This document shows positions 45,215-53,068 of a stretch of 64,000 nt of DNA, one piece after another. The notes below the pieces were generated by a model. That model was not told the DNA's origin. It made no database searches and saw nothing but the letters and a program-made list of their open reading frames with translations. The DNA lies in contig JAUNKN010000005.1 in NCBI GenBank assembly GCA_030532685.1, forward strand, positions 1 to 64,000. The letters are read 5' to 3'. Numbering within the stretch: position 1 is the first letter of the stretch; each line of letters starts with the position of its first letter. Origin of the DNA: Bacteroidales bacterium (lineage in GTDB: Bacteria > Bacteroidota > Bacteroidia > Bacteroidales > Bacteroidaceae). The position numbers and the translations under genes were made by a program.

Positions 45215-47266
45215 ATGTTCGATTCCCCCACCTTAACAGACGAAGATCGCGCCCTGCAAGACCTGCTGGGCGCGCCTTCTACTGTGCCAGTGGACTTTTC
45301 TCCCCCTCCCCCCTCGCTCCCATTAGAAAACGCTCCTCTTCAAAGTGACCTCGACAACCCGCGCGCCGTCTTGCAACATTATTGGGGGCATTCGGATTTT
45401 CGCGGCATTCAAGCACAAATCGTAGAAAGCATTTTGGCAGGCTGCGACACCATTGGTTTGATGCCCACAGGAGGAGGGAAAAGCGTAACCTTCCAAGTTC
45501 CAGGTCTGATGCTCGAGGGCGTGTGCCTGGTCATCACTCCCCTCATCGCCTTGATGAAGGATCAAGTCGAACAGCTTCGTCGCCGTGGCATCCGTGCCGC
45601 CGCCATTCATTCTGGGCTCTCTCGCGAAGAAATCGGACAGACCTTAGACAATGTGATTTTGGGAAACTACAAGTTTCTCTATCTCTCGCCCGAGCGTCTG
45701 AGCACTGGTACCTTCTTGCTCAAACTCCCCTATATGCGAGTGAGTTTTGTGACTATCGACGAAGCTCACTGCATCTCTCAATGGGGACACGATTTCCGCC
45801 CAGCCTATCTCACCCTCTCTCATCTTCGTCTTGAACTGGCTGCTTTGGGACAGCATGTTCCTTTTTTGGCACTTACGGCCACGGCCACTCAACGCGTCTT
45901 GCAAGATATTCGCGAGCAACTGTGGGAAGCAGATAGCCCAGTGAAGCTCTTTCGTATGAGTTTCGAGCGACCCAATATCGCCTATTTAGTGCAACATAGC
46001 GAAAACAAGACCAACGATCTTGTCGATTTGCTTCACCACTACTCAGGAAGTGCCATCGTGTACACCCGCTCACGGGCAGGCACACGCGATGTTGCTATCG
46101 CACTCACGCAAATGGGCTTTTCGGCTTTTTACTACCATGCAGGTCTCTCAACCACCGACAAGAGCTTGCGGCAAGAAGCTTGGCAGCGAGGAGATGTACG
46201 CGTCATGGTCGCGACCAATGCTTTTGGCATGGGCATCGACAAATCCGATGTGCGACTCGTCGTGCACCTCGACCTTCCCGATTCTATCGAGGCCTATTTC
46301 CAAGAAGCAGGTCGCGCAGGTCGAGATGGGAAGGCAGCCAGTGCCATCCTCCTCTTCAATGGGCGCGATCAGAAACTATTGGCGCAGCGCATCCGTCAGA
46401 CTTATCCTGAAAAAGAGGTTGTACGCTCCGTCTACGAAGATTTGGCCAGCTATTTCCAAATTGGAGTGGGCGATGGCGAAGGAGCTGTGTTGGAATTCAA
46501 CCTCGACGATTTTTGTCGCACCTTCCGCTATTTTCCTATCGTCGTGGTCAATAGTCTTGCCATTCTCGCACGAGGAGGCTATCTCGCCTATCAGAGCGAA
46601 GAGGAAACGACTTCGCGCGTGATGATGCTCATGAAGCGCGACGAACTGTACCAATACAGAACGGCCTACCCCATCGTGGAAAAAGTGCTCGAAGCTCTCT
46701 TGCGGCAATACACTGGGCTTTTTTCCGAATATGTCTTTATTGAAGAGGAACGCCTCGCACAATCCTGTCAGCTCACCCCCGACGAGGTGTATCAAACTCT
46801 CATCACACTCAATCGTGCACGTGTGTTGCACTATGTTCCTCGCAAGTCCGTCGCAAAAATCACCTACCTGATGCGCCGCATCGAAACTTCCCGCCTCGGG
46901 CTTCCTCCTGTAGTCTACGAGGAACGACGCGACGACTACGAACATCGCATCCACGCAATGCTCGACTACTGTATCGAGTCGAATACTTGCCGCAGCGTGC
47001 AACTCCTGCGCTATTTCGACGACGACAGCGCCCAAGCTTGTGGGCACTGCGACGTGTGCCAGGAGCGTGCAACGGCGCTACACAGCAGTAGTAGCCTCGA
47101 AACTCATCTACGAGAGGTGCTTTCCGACGGGCGTCCCCATGCCGCTGTCGATTTTTGCACGGCAAGTTTCGACCTTCCCCAGGCTCAAGCCGTGCTCTCG
47201 CACTTGATAGAGCGTGGAGAGGTAGAAATGCAGCGCGGATTCTTCACCCTCAAGACGCGAGAGTAG
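45215..47266 (+). CDS. recQ: ATP-dependent DNA helicase, RecQ family
   Basis: This 683-aa protein is a RecQ-type 3'-5' DNA helicase. An N-terminal extension of about 45 residues precedes motif 0 (FRGIQAQIVESIL). The Walker A motif is LMPTGGGKSVTFQVPG, Walker B TIDEAHCISQWGHDFRP, and motif VI FQEAGRAGRDG. The zinc-binding region contains C..ESNTCRSVQLLRYF..CGHCDVC. No HRDC domain follows; the C-terminus is a short winged-helix-like piece. RecQ processes stalled forks and recombination intermediates. It is immediately downstream of ptpA (no gap), so translation is likely coupled despite unrelated functions. Confidence 0.9.
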   Translation: MFDSPTLTDEDRALQDLLGAPSTVPVDFSPPPPSLPLENAPLQSDLDNPRAVLQHYWGHSDFRGIQAQIVESILAGCDTIGLMPTGGGKSVTFQVPGLMLEGVCLVITPLIALMKDQVEQLRRRGIRAAAIHSGLSREEIGQTLDNVILGNYKFLYLSPERLSTGTFLLKLPYMRVSFVTIDEAHCISQWGHDFRPAYLTLSHLRLELAALGQHVPFLALTATATQRVLQDIREQLWEADSPVKLFRMSFERPNIAYLVQHSENKTNDLVDLLHHYSGSAIVYTRSRAGTRDVAIALTQMGFSAFYYHAGLSTTDKSLRQEAWQRGDVRVMVATNAFGMGIDKSDVRLVVHLDLPDSIEAYFQEAGRAGRDGKAASAILLFNGRDQKLLAQRIRQTYPEKEVVRSVYEDLASYFQIGVGDGEGAVLEFNLDDFCRTFRYFPIVVVNSLAILARGGYLAYQSEEETTSRVMMLMKRDELYQYRTAYPIVEKVLEALLRQYTGLFSEYVFIEEERLAQSCQLTPDEVYQTLITLNRARVLHYVPRKSVAKITYLMRRIETSRLGLPPVVYEERRDDYEHRIHAMLDYCIESNTCRSVQLLRYFDDDSAQACGHCDVCQERATALHSSSSLETHLREVLSDGRPHAAVDFCTASFDLPQAQAVLSHLIERGEVEMQRGFFTLKTRE

Positions 47267-47329
47267 CCTTGTTCTCCATTCGCTCTTCTCGGCCTTTTTC
47301 TCCCCATCACCTCCTCATCTTTTTTGCCT

Positions 47330-48559
47330 ATGGTGCTCAATTATATCTGGATGGCCTTTTTTCTTATCGCCTTTGTCATTGCAACGATTCGTCTCGTGTT
47401 CATGGGCGACTTTGCAGTGTTTCCCGCCATCATGCAATCCACGTTCGACACGGCCAAAACCGCTTTTGAAATCTCTCTCGGCCTCACAGGAGTCCTTTCG
47501 TTGTGGATGGGCATCATGAAAATCGGAGAAGACGCTGGCATCGTGCGTGTTTTGGCACGATGGCTTAGCCCTCTGTTCTCGCGCCTGTTTCCCGACCTGC
47601 CTAAGGACCACCCCGTCATGGGCAACATCTTCATGAACGTGGCCGCCAACATGCTCGGACTCGACAACGCCGCCACCCCACTCGGCCTAAAAGCTATGGA
47701 GGGCTTGCAAAACCTCAACCCGCAAAAAGAGCGCGCCACCAATCCCATGATTATGTTTCTCGTGCTCAACACCTCGGGCCTTACCATCGTTCCCGTATCG
47801 GTCATGGTGTATAGAGCCCAGCAAGGCGCAGCCAATCCCACCGACGTTTTCGTTCCCATTCTGCTGGCCACCTTCTGTTCCACACTCGTGGGTATCATCG
47901 TCACCGCTCTGTTCCAGCGCATCAATCTGCTGCATCGCACACTTCTTCTTTTCTTAGGAGGAGCCAGCCTATTGGTGGCGAGCATCATTTGGGGCTTCTC
48001 GCAGTTGGATAGCATAATGATGGAGCGTGTCGGTACAACCTCTGCCAACGTTCTCCTGTTCTCCATTATCATCGCATTTATTGTGGCTGGGCTTCGTCGC
48101 AAAATCAATGTTTACGAATCCTTCATAGAAGGTGCAAAATCAGGCTTTGAAACCGCTGTGCGCATCATCCCCTATCTTGTAGCTATCCTCGTGGCCATTG
48201 GAGTGTTTCGAGCCAGTGGAGCCATGGAAAGCCTCATCGATGGCACACGTCACTTGCTCGCCCTCACGGGCATGGACACGCAGTGGGTGGGAGCGCTTCC
48301 TACCGCCTTGATGAAGCCCCTCTCAGGCTCTGGCGCCCGTGGGCTAATGGTCGATGCGATGAGTACCTATGGCGCCGACTCTTTCGTAGGCCGATTGGCC
48401 TGTGTGTTTCAAGGCTCGACCGATACGACCTTCTACATTCTCGCTGTCTATTTCGGTTCTGTGGGCATTCGCTACACGCGCCACGCCTTGGCGGCAGGCC
48501 TGCTGGCCGATGCCGCAGGCATTCTTGCAGCCATCGGCATAGCCTACCTTTTCTTCTAA
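47330..48559 (+). CDS. SpmA-SpmB fusion (nucleoside recognition/gate domain membrane protein)
   Basis: This 409-aa protein joins the two spore maturation proteins SpmA (about residues 1-190) and SpmB (about 225-409). It has two gate domains, with motifs NVAANMLGLDNAATPLGLKA and GSTDTTFYILAVYFGSVG, and about eight to ten membrane helices. No sporulation is expected here, and fused SpmAB proteins are common in Bacteroidetes with unknown transport function. ATG 47330 is preferred over an in-frame TTG 6 nt upstream. The 63-nt gap after RecQ lacks a terminator, so it may be part of the same transcript. RidA follows 41 nt downstream. Confidence 0.87.
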   Translation: MVLNYIWMAFFLIAFVIATIRLVFMGDFAVFPAIMQSTFDTAKTAFEISLGLTGVLSLWMGIMKIGEDAGIVRVLARWLSPLFSRLFPDLPKDHPVMGNIFMNVAANMLGLDNAATPLGLKAMEGLQNLNPQKERATNPMIMFLVLNTSGLTIVPVSVMVYRAQQGAANPTDVFVPILLATFCSTLVGIIVTALFQRINLLHRTLLLFLGGASLLVASIIWGFSQLDSIMMERVGTTSANVLLFSIIIAFIVAGLRRKINVYESFIEGAKSGFETAVRIIPYLVAILVAIGVFRASGAMESLIDGTRHLLALTGMDTQWVGALPTALMKPLSGSGARGLMVDAMSTYGADSFVGRLACVFQGSTDTTFYILAVYFGSVGIRYTRHALAAGLLADAAGILAAIGIAYLFF

Positions 48560-48600
48560 ACGCACAACATTCACTGATTTCATTTCCAAATACTCTCACC

Positions 48601-48981
48601 ATGAAGCAAGCCATTGCAACCTCTGCGGCTCCTGCCGCCATCGGTCCCTATTCACAAGCTATCGAAGCTAACGGCCTCGTATTCGTGAGCGGCCAGCTCC
48701 CTGTCGATCCCGCCACGGGCGAATTTGTCGAAGGCGGCATCAAGGAACTGACCCACCGCTCGCTCACCAACTTGAGCAACATTCTCGCCGAGGCTGGCCT
48801 TACGCTCGACAATGTCGTAAAGACCACCGTTTTCCTTGCCGATATGGCCGACTTTGCCGAGATGAACGAGGTCTACGCCTCCTTCTTCGCCGCTCCCTTC
48901 CCTGCGCGCTCTGCCGTAGCCGTGAAGACGCTGCCCAAGGGAGCTCGCGTAGAAATCGAAGCCATCGCTACCCGCGGATAA
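48601..48981 (+). CDS. ridA: RidA-family enamine/imine deaminase
   Basis: This 126-aa protein has the full RidA (YjgF/UK114) fold length. Visible motifs are SAAPAAIGPYSQAIEANGLVF and SGQLPVDPATGE. The signature PARSAVAVKTLPKGARVEIEAIA carries the catalytic Arg103 and the conserved Glu120. RidA hydrolyses reactive 2-aminoacrylate-type enamines released by PLP enzymes, protecting the cell during amino-acid catabolism. It closes the plus-strand gene run and is followed by a strong hairpin terminator at 49014-49045. Confidence 0.93.
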   Translation: MKQAIATSAAPAAIGPYSQAIEANGLVFVSGQLPVDPATGEFVEGGIKELTHRSLTNLSNILAEAGLTLDNVVKTTVFLADMADFAEMNEVYASFFAAPFPARSAVAVKTLPKGARVEIEAIATRG

Positions 48982-49013
48982 ATCCCTAAGGCGCGGCAAG
49001 TCCCAACATCAAA

Positions 49014-49045
49014 ATAGCCCCTACTTCTTGCGAAGTAGGGGCTAT
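49014..49045. terminator. Bidirectional terminator between ridA and the 40-aa ORF
   Basis: A perfect 14-bp stem (49014-49027 with 49032-49045) has a TTGC loop. It is followed by CGTTTTAT on the plus strand and by TTTTGATG on the minus strand. Confidence 0.88.
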
Positions 49046-49094
49046 CGTTTTATAGCTTTGTTACATTCATAATCGGCTTGAAGCCTGGTCGCTC

Positions 49095-49217
49095 TTACTT
49101 GACTGCGCGGAGCTCGCGGAGTTGAGCGTTGAGGCGTTGGCACATGCTACCATTTCCCATGGAGCGGTGACGAGCAATGCGATAGAGCAATGCGTCGATA
49201 GTCTTCTGTTCTGTCAT
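49095..49217 (-). CDS. Small 40-aa conserved-looking protein
   Basis: ATG at 49217 opens a 40-codon frame reading MTEQKTIDALLYRIARHRSM, then GNGSMCQRLNAQLRELRAVK. It is helical and strongly basic, with Leu/Arg heptad-like spacing. It has its own promoter (CTTG-N20-TACTTTTG at 49317-49348) and shares a bidirectional terminator with ridA, which together argue for a real transcript. No domain is recognised. It could be a small protein or a structured RNA whose frame is incidental. Confidence 0.55.
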   Translation of the reverse strand: MTEQKTIDALLYRIARHRSMGNGSMCQRLNAQLRELRAVK

Positions 49218-49316
49218 GTCGTTGATGTTGTCTTTTGGCTCACAAGCCCTTTGCTCGTGAGTGTTGTCGCGCCTCTGGGCATCGACAACGAATATTTAAT
49301 AATCCTTTGTTCGATG

Positions 49317-49348
49317 CAAAAGTACGACAGACAGAGCTATGTGCCAAG
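49317..49348 (-). promoter_or_regulatory. Promoter of the 40-aa small ORF
   Basis: On the minus strand CTTG (49348-49345), a 20-nt spacer and TACTTTTG (49324-49317) match the consensus with one change in the -33 box. The first downstream ATG on that strand that opens a frame with a terminator behind it is at 49217. Confidence 0.6.
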
Positions 49349-49430
49349 CCTTTAGCCTAAAAAGCGCCCTACTTTAACAGCCTGCCCATGCGTTTGATAG
49401 TCGCAGGCGACAAAAGTAAGGGCTATGCTC

Positions 49431-51149
49431 CTATTCTCGAGGTTGGATATCCTCGATTTGCAACTGCACCTCCCCTCGCTTATGACTGTTGGCCTCGACC
49501 GTGTAGCAAATGTCAAAAGCGCGACGCGTTTTGATGTAGCGCGCCTGACTGCTCTGCCCAAAAGCGATACCATTCATCACCGTATTGGACTGATTGTCCA
49601 CCAGCTCCAAGCGAATGTGCTCTTGACCGCGGCCCACGACCTTCGACGTTCCATAGTCGTACACACGATGTGTGGCAAAAATGGGACGCTCGTTGCCTGG
49701 CCCAAAGGGAGCGAAACGCTTGAGCTGCTTGTAGAAGTCGAAGGTGAGTGTCGTGAAATCGAGCGTGGCCGTAATATCGATGGTGGGTTGCGTTTGCTCG
49801 TCCAAGATATGTTCTGCCACATAGGCCTCGAAGCGGCGTGAAAACTCGGGGATATTTTCAATCCTCAAGGTCATGCCCGCAGCATAGGTGTGGCCGCCAA
49901 AGTTCTCGAGCAGGTCGGCACAACTTTGTATGGCCTTGTAGACGTCAAAGCCCGTGACTGAGCGGGCAGAACCCGTGGCCATATCGTCCGAGCGGGTCAG
50001 GACCACTGCGGGACGATAATAATGCTCCGTGACGCGCGAGGCCACAATGCCTATCACCCCTTTGTGCCACTCCTCATTGTAAATGACAATGCCGCGACGT
50101 TCCTCCAAGCCTTTCATTTCGCGCACCTGCTGTGTGGCTTGCTCCGTCATTTGTCGGTCCAAATCTTTGCGCGCCTCATTTTGCAGATTGATGTGCGAGG
50201 CAATCTCGAGTGCTGTGCTCAAATCGTTCTCGACGAGTAGGCGCACAGCTTCCTTGCCATTTTGCATGCGGCCTGAGGCATTGATGCGCGGGCCTATCTT
50301 AAAAATGATGTCGCTCATGGAGAGCTCCCTGTCGGCCAATCCGCACACATTGATGATAGCTTGCAGGCCTATTGAGGGATTGCTATTGAGACGGCGCAGG
50401 CCATGGTGGGCCAGTATGCGGTTTTCGCCCATAATGGGCACGATGTCGGCCGCAATCGAAATGGCGCAGAGGTCGAGCAATTCGTGCAAACGATTGAACT
50501 CGATGCCATTGCTTGCCGCAAAAGCCTGCATCAACTTGAAACCGACGCCACACCCAGACAAGTGCGTGTAGGGATAGTGATTGTCGCGACGTTTGGGATT
50601 GAGAATGGCCACGGCAGGCGGCAATGCCTCGTCGGGCACGTGGTGGTCGCAAATGATGAAATCGACGCCCTGCTCCTTGGCATATCGTATCTCCTCGATG
50701 GCCTTGATACCGCAGTCCAACACAATGATGAGTCGCACTCCAGTTTCGGCCGCAAAGTCAATGCCTTTTTTAGAAATCCCATAGCCCTCGTCGTAGCGAT
50801 CGGGAATGTAATAGTCGATATTCTGGTGGTATTGACTCAAAAAGCGATAAACGAGCGCCACCGAAGTCACCCCATCGACGTCATAGTCGCCATAGACCAT
50901 GATGCGCTCCTTGCGCACCATCGCGCGGTTCAAGCGGTCCACAGCCTCTTGCATATCGTTCATGAGGAAGGGATCGTGCAAATCGCTCAACTGGGGCCGA
51001 AAAAAACGCCTGGCCTCGGCCGCAGTCGAGATGCAACGCTGGCGCAGCATGTGCCCAAACACCGGTGCAATGCCCAGTTCGTCGGCCAGTCGCTTGGCGG
51101 CGACGGCTTCGGCGGGAGGGAGCGGGTCGTAGTTCCACTTGTATTTCAT
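49431..51149 (-). CDS. recJ: Single-stranded-DNA-specific exonuclease RecJ
   Basis: The start MKYKWNYDPLPPAEA gives 572 aa. DHH-family motifs are visible: VYGDYDVDGVTSVALVYRF (motif I), LDCGIKAIEEI, and FIICDHHVPDEALPPAVA (DHH). The DHHA1 part follows with ASGRMQNGKEAVRLL and GHTYAAGMTLRIE. The C-terminal OB-like domain binds DNA (QLKRFAPFGPGNERPIF). RecJ degrades 5'-ended single strands in recombination and mismatch repair. It is transcribed alone, and the large gap upstream carries repeat A5. Confidence 0.93.
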   Translation of the reverse strand: MKYKWNYDPLPPAEAVAAKRLADELGIAPVFGHMLRQRCISTAAEARRFFRPQLSDLHDPFLMNDMQEAVDRLNRAMVRKERIMVYGDYDVDGVTSVALVYRFLSQYHQNIDYYIPDRYDEGYGISKKGIDFAAETGVRLIIVLDCGIKAIEEIRYAKEQGVDFIICDHHVPDEALPPAVAILNPKRRDNHYPYTHLSGCGVGFKLMQAFAASNGIEFNRLHELLDLCAISIAADIVPIMGENRILAHHGLRRLNSNPSIGLQAIINVCGLADRELSMSDIIFKIGPRINASGRMQNGKEAVRLLVENDLSTALEIASHINLQNEARKDLDRQMTEQATQQVREMKGLEERRGIVIYNEEWHKGVIGIVASRVTEHYYRPAVVLTRSDDMATGSARSVTGFDVYKAIQSCADLLENFGGHTYAAGMTLRIENIPEFSRRFEAYVAEHILDEQTQPTIDITATLDFTTLTFDFYKQLKRFAPFGPGNERPIFATHRVYDYGTSKVVGRGQEHIRLELVDNQSNTVMNGIAFGQSSQARYIKTRRAFDICYTVEANSHKRGEVQLQIEDIQPRE

Positions 51150-51739
51150 GATGGGAAGAGGCTTGGAGCGAGAGAATAAGGGGAAAGGAAAAGCTGGAGA
51201 AAGGCACAAACCGAGTGCGTCGTCCGACTTTTCGGCACGCTAAGTTACGATTTTTGTTGCACATAAGTCGACATCGCGCGCCATTTTCTTCGGTTTTTGA
51301 AATCGCAGGCCGTGATTGCGGGAGCGAAACGGCCGATGCTATCGCGCAAAGCGCTCCGCCCATGAGCCTTCGCGACGTCAATCCACAAGGGGCTTTCTTT
51401 TTGCTGCGAAAGCCTGTTTTTCAAGAAAGGGCAAGAGGGAGAAACGCGTGGTCTGTGTGCAAGGAAAAAGCGCTTCACCAGCTTCGTAAAAAAAAGATGG
51501 GAAGTAGGATTTTCTACGTCCCACGTAGAAAATCCGCGCTGCGAGCTAGAAAATTCTACGTGGGAAGAAGAATTTTCCAGCTCGCAGCGCGGTGCTGCAA
51601 GGTCGAGATAAGCTATTCAAATGGCGGTAGAACGCGAAAAAGGAGATGGAGCAACCTCCACTTCTCTTTGAAGGGAAGAATGAGAAAGGTATCCGCCAAT
51701 TTATAACCAAACGAGGCTGCGAGAAGCAGAGGGTAGTCC
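51150..51739. other. Gene-free region with repeat A5
   Basis: About 590 bases between recJ and the ArsC-family gene. Repeat A5 (51499-51592) lies in the middle. A plus-strand open frame spanning 51215-51706 overlaps this repeat and has no recognisable protein content. No recJ promoter was identified. Confidence 0.6.
51499..51592. repeat. Family A palindromic repeat, copy A5 (longest)
   Basis: Four A/T cores (GATTTTC, GAAAATC, GAAAATT, GAATTTTC) alternate with half-sites GGGAAGTAG, TACGTCCCACGTA, CGCGCTGCGAGCTA, CTACGTGGGAAGAA and CAGCTCGCAGCGCGG. The unit length is about 20-22 bp. No family B element is next to it. Confidence 0.75.
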
Positions 51740-52096
51740 TCAGTCGAGGAGGCGCATTTCCCACTCGGCCTCCTTGAAGCCGAGGAGCACACGACCATCG
51801 TCGGTGAGCAGGATAGGACGCTTCACGAGCTTACCCTCGCTGGCCAGCAGGTCGATGAGCTCGTCGTCGCTGGCCGTCTTGACCACGTCCTTCAGTCCTC
51901 GCTCTTTGTAGATTAGCCCCGAGGTGTTGAACCATCGTGCGATGGGCAATCCACTGCGAGATATCCACTCCCGCAACTCGGCTGCGGTGGGATTTTGCTC
52001 CACGATGTGGCGGGGAGTATGAGGAAGTTCGTGCTCGGTGAGCCATTTGAGGGCCTTGCGGCAAGTGCTACAAGCGGGATAGTGCAAAATAAGCAT
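51740..52096 (-). CDS. ArsC/Spx/MgsR-family thioredoxin-fold protein
   Basis: This 118-aa protein is full length for the ArsC-like family. It starts LILHYPACSTCRKALKWL with the active-site CxxC (C9, C12). It continues NTSGLIYKERGLKD and ends in the family block GKLVKRPILLTDDGRVLLGF. Members are arsenate reductases or Spx/MgsR-type redox regulators; without an arsenic-resistance neighbourhood the name arsenate reductase is not justified. It starts 21 nt after the stop of the outer-membrane protein gene and is probably the last gene of the rsgA operon. Confidence 0.85.
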   Translation of the reverse strand: MLILHYPACSTCRKALKWLTEHELPHTPRHIVEQNPTAAELREWISRSGLPIARWFNTSGLIYKERGLKDVVKTASDDELIDLLASEGKLVKRPILLTDDGRVLLGFKEAEWEMRLLD

Positions 52097-52117
52097 AGGA
52101 AGAGAGATAAGGGGAAG

Positions 52118-53038
52118 TTAAGGAAGAGCAGTCGAAGCGGCCTGACGAGAGAACCATCGTGCGCTGTTCCATGGCAAATGATAGGTGATACCCAAAGAGA
52201 GCGTGTTGTAGGGATAGTCGTGCCAACCTTTCTCCCAACGCCCTTGAAGGGCGAGGTGGGGAGAGAGGCGACAGCTCAATCCGACTTGAGAAAGCAGGGG
52301 CGTATCGCCAAAATCGCCCCCATACTTGTGCTCCAGCCAGCCATGGTAGCCTTTGATGCCCACCTCGGCTTGCCAACGGCCAAGGGTGCTGAGCAAAGAG
52401 AGTTGGTAGGTGGGCGCGTCGTTTTGCAGCGAACCCGACGTTTCCCAACACAAGAATCCTACATGGCCTGCCAAAGCCAAAGAGGGAAGATGCTCCAGGC
52501 TTGGGCGAAGGAGATGTTTGCGAAATTCGAGGAGAAAGAAATAGCCTGGTGTGTCGAAATATCGGTAGTGTTCGTAAGTGGCTGGCGAAGCGGTTTTGAG
52601 TGTGGCATTGAGCACGAGTGCGGGCCAAAATGGCTGCTCATTGAGCAAGCGAATGCGGGTTTGCACGTAGAGGTCGCCAAATACTATGCCACTTTTTCGT
52701 TGGGGAGCAACGGGGCGTTTAGGGCTCTGGTCCTGCGCCCAATCGTAGGCTTCAAAAGTGTAGCCATACACTCGCAAAGAGGCTGCCGAAGCGACCAGCG
52801 GGAGCTCGAAATCGAGAAAGGCCGTGGCAGAGCGATGCTGCGCCTGTCCCAAAGCCACAATGCCCTCGGTCGAAAGGCGGGGAAACGTGGGCAGTTCGGT
52901 AGGAGCAACCGTGGGAACGGGACTGGCATGAGGGCCAAACCATCGGGGAGAATAGGACACCTCCTGAGCACCCCCACAAAGAGGAGACGCCAAGACAAGA
53001 AGAAGTGCCAAAAGGCGGGGAAGGAGAGAGATTGTCAT
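52118..53038 (-). CDS. Predicted outer membrane beta-barrel protein
   Basis: The ATG at 53038 gives 306 aa with a signal peptide (MTISLLPRLLALLLVLASPL, ending near GGAQ). Alternating hydrophobic and aromatic strands continue to the C-terminus (LALQGRWEKGWHDYPYN, then TLSLGITYHLPW), typical of outer-membrane barrels. No specific family was recognised. It lies 30 nt after the GH92 mannosidase gene and 21 nt before the ArsC-family gene, so it is probably co-transcribed and may help with glycan uptake or surface anchoring; that is inference. Confidence 0.6.
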   Translation of the reverse strand: MTISLLPRLLALLLVLASPLCGGAQEVSYSPRWFGPHASPVPTVAPTELPTFPRLSTEGIVALGQAQHRSATAFLDFELPLVASAASLRVYGYTFEAYDWAQDQSPKRPVAPQRKSGIVFGDLYVQTRIRLLNEQPFWPALVLNATLKTASPATYEHYRYFDTPGYFFLLEFRKHLLRPSLEHLPSLALAGHVGFLCWETSGSLQNDAPTYQLSLLSTLGRWQAEVGIKGYHGWLEHKYGGDFGDTPLLSQVGLSCRLSPHLALQGRWEKGWHDYPYNTLSLGITYHLPWNSARWFSRQAASTALP

Positions 53039-53068
53039 AAAATTTTGTGGCAACCACTACCAGCTGGC

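Noticed and set aside
51215..51706. Plus-strand open frame of 163 codons between recJ and the ArsC-family gene
   Set aside because: It is built largely from repeat A5 and has no promoter, domain or protein-like composition.
51740..52096. Naming the thioredoxin-fold protein arsenate reductase
   Set aside because: The family also contains Spx/MgsR redox regulators, and no arsenic transport or regulator gene is adjacent.
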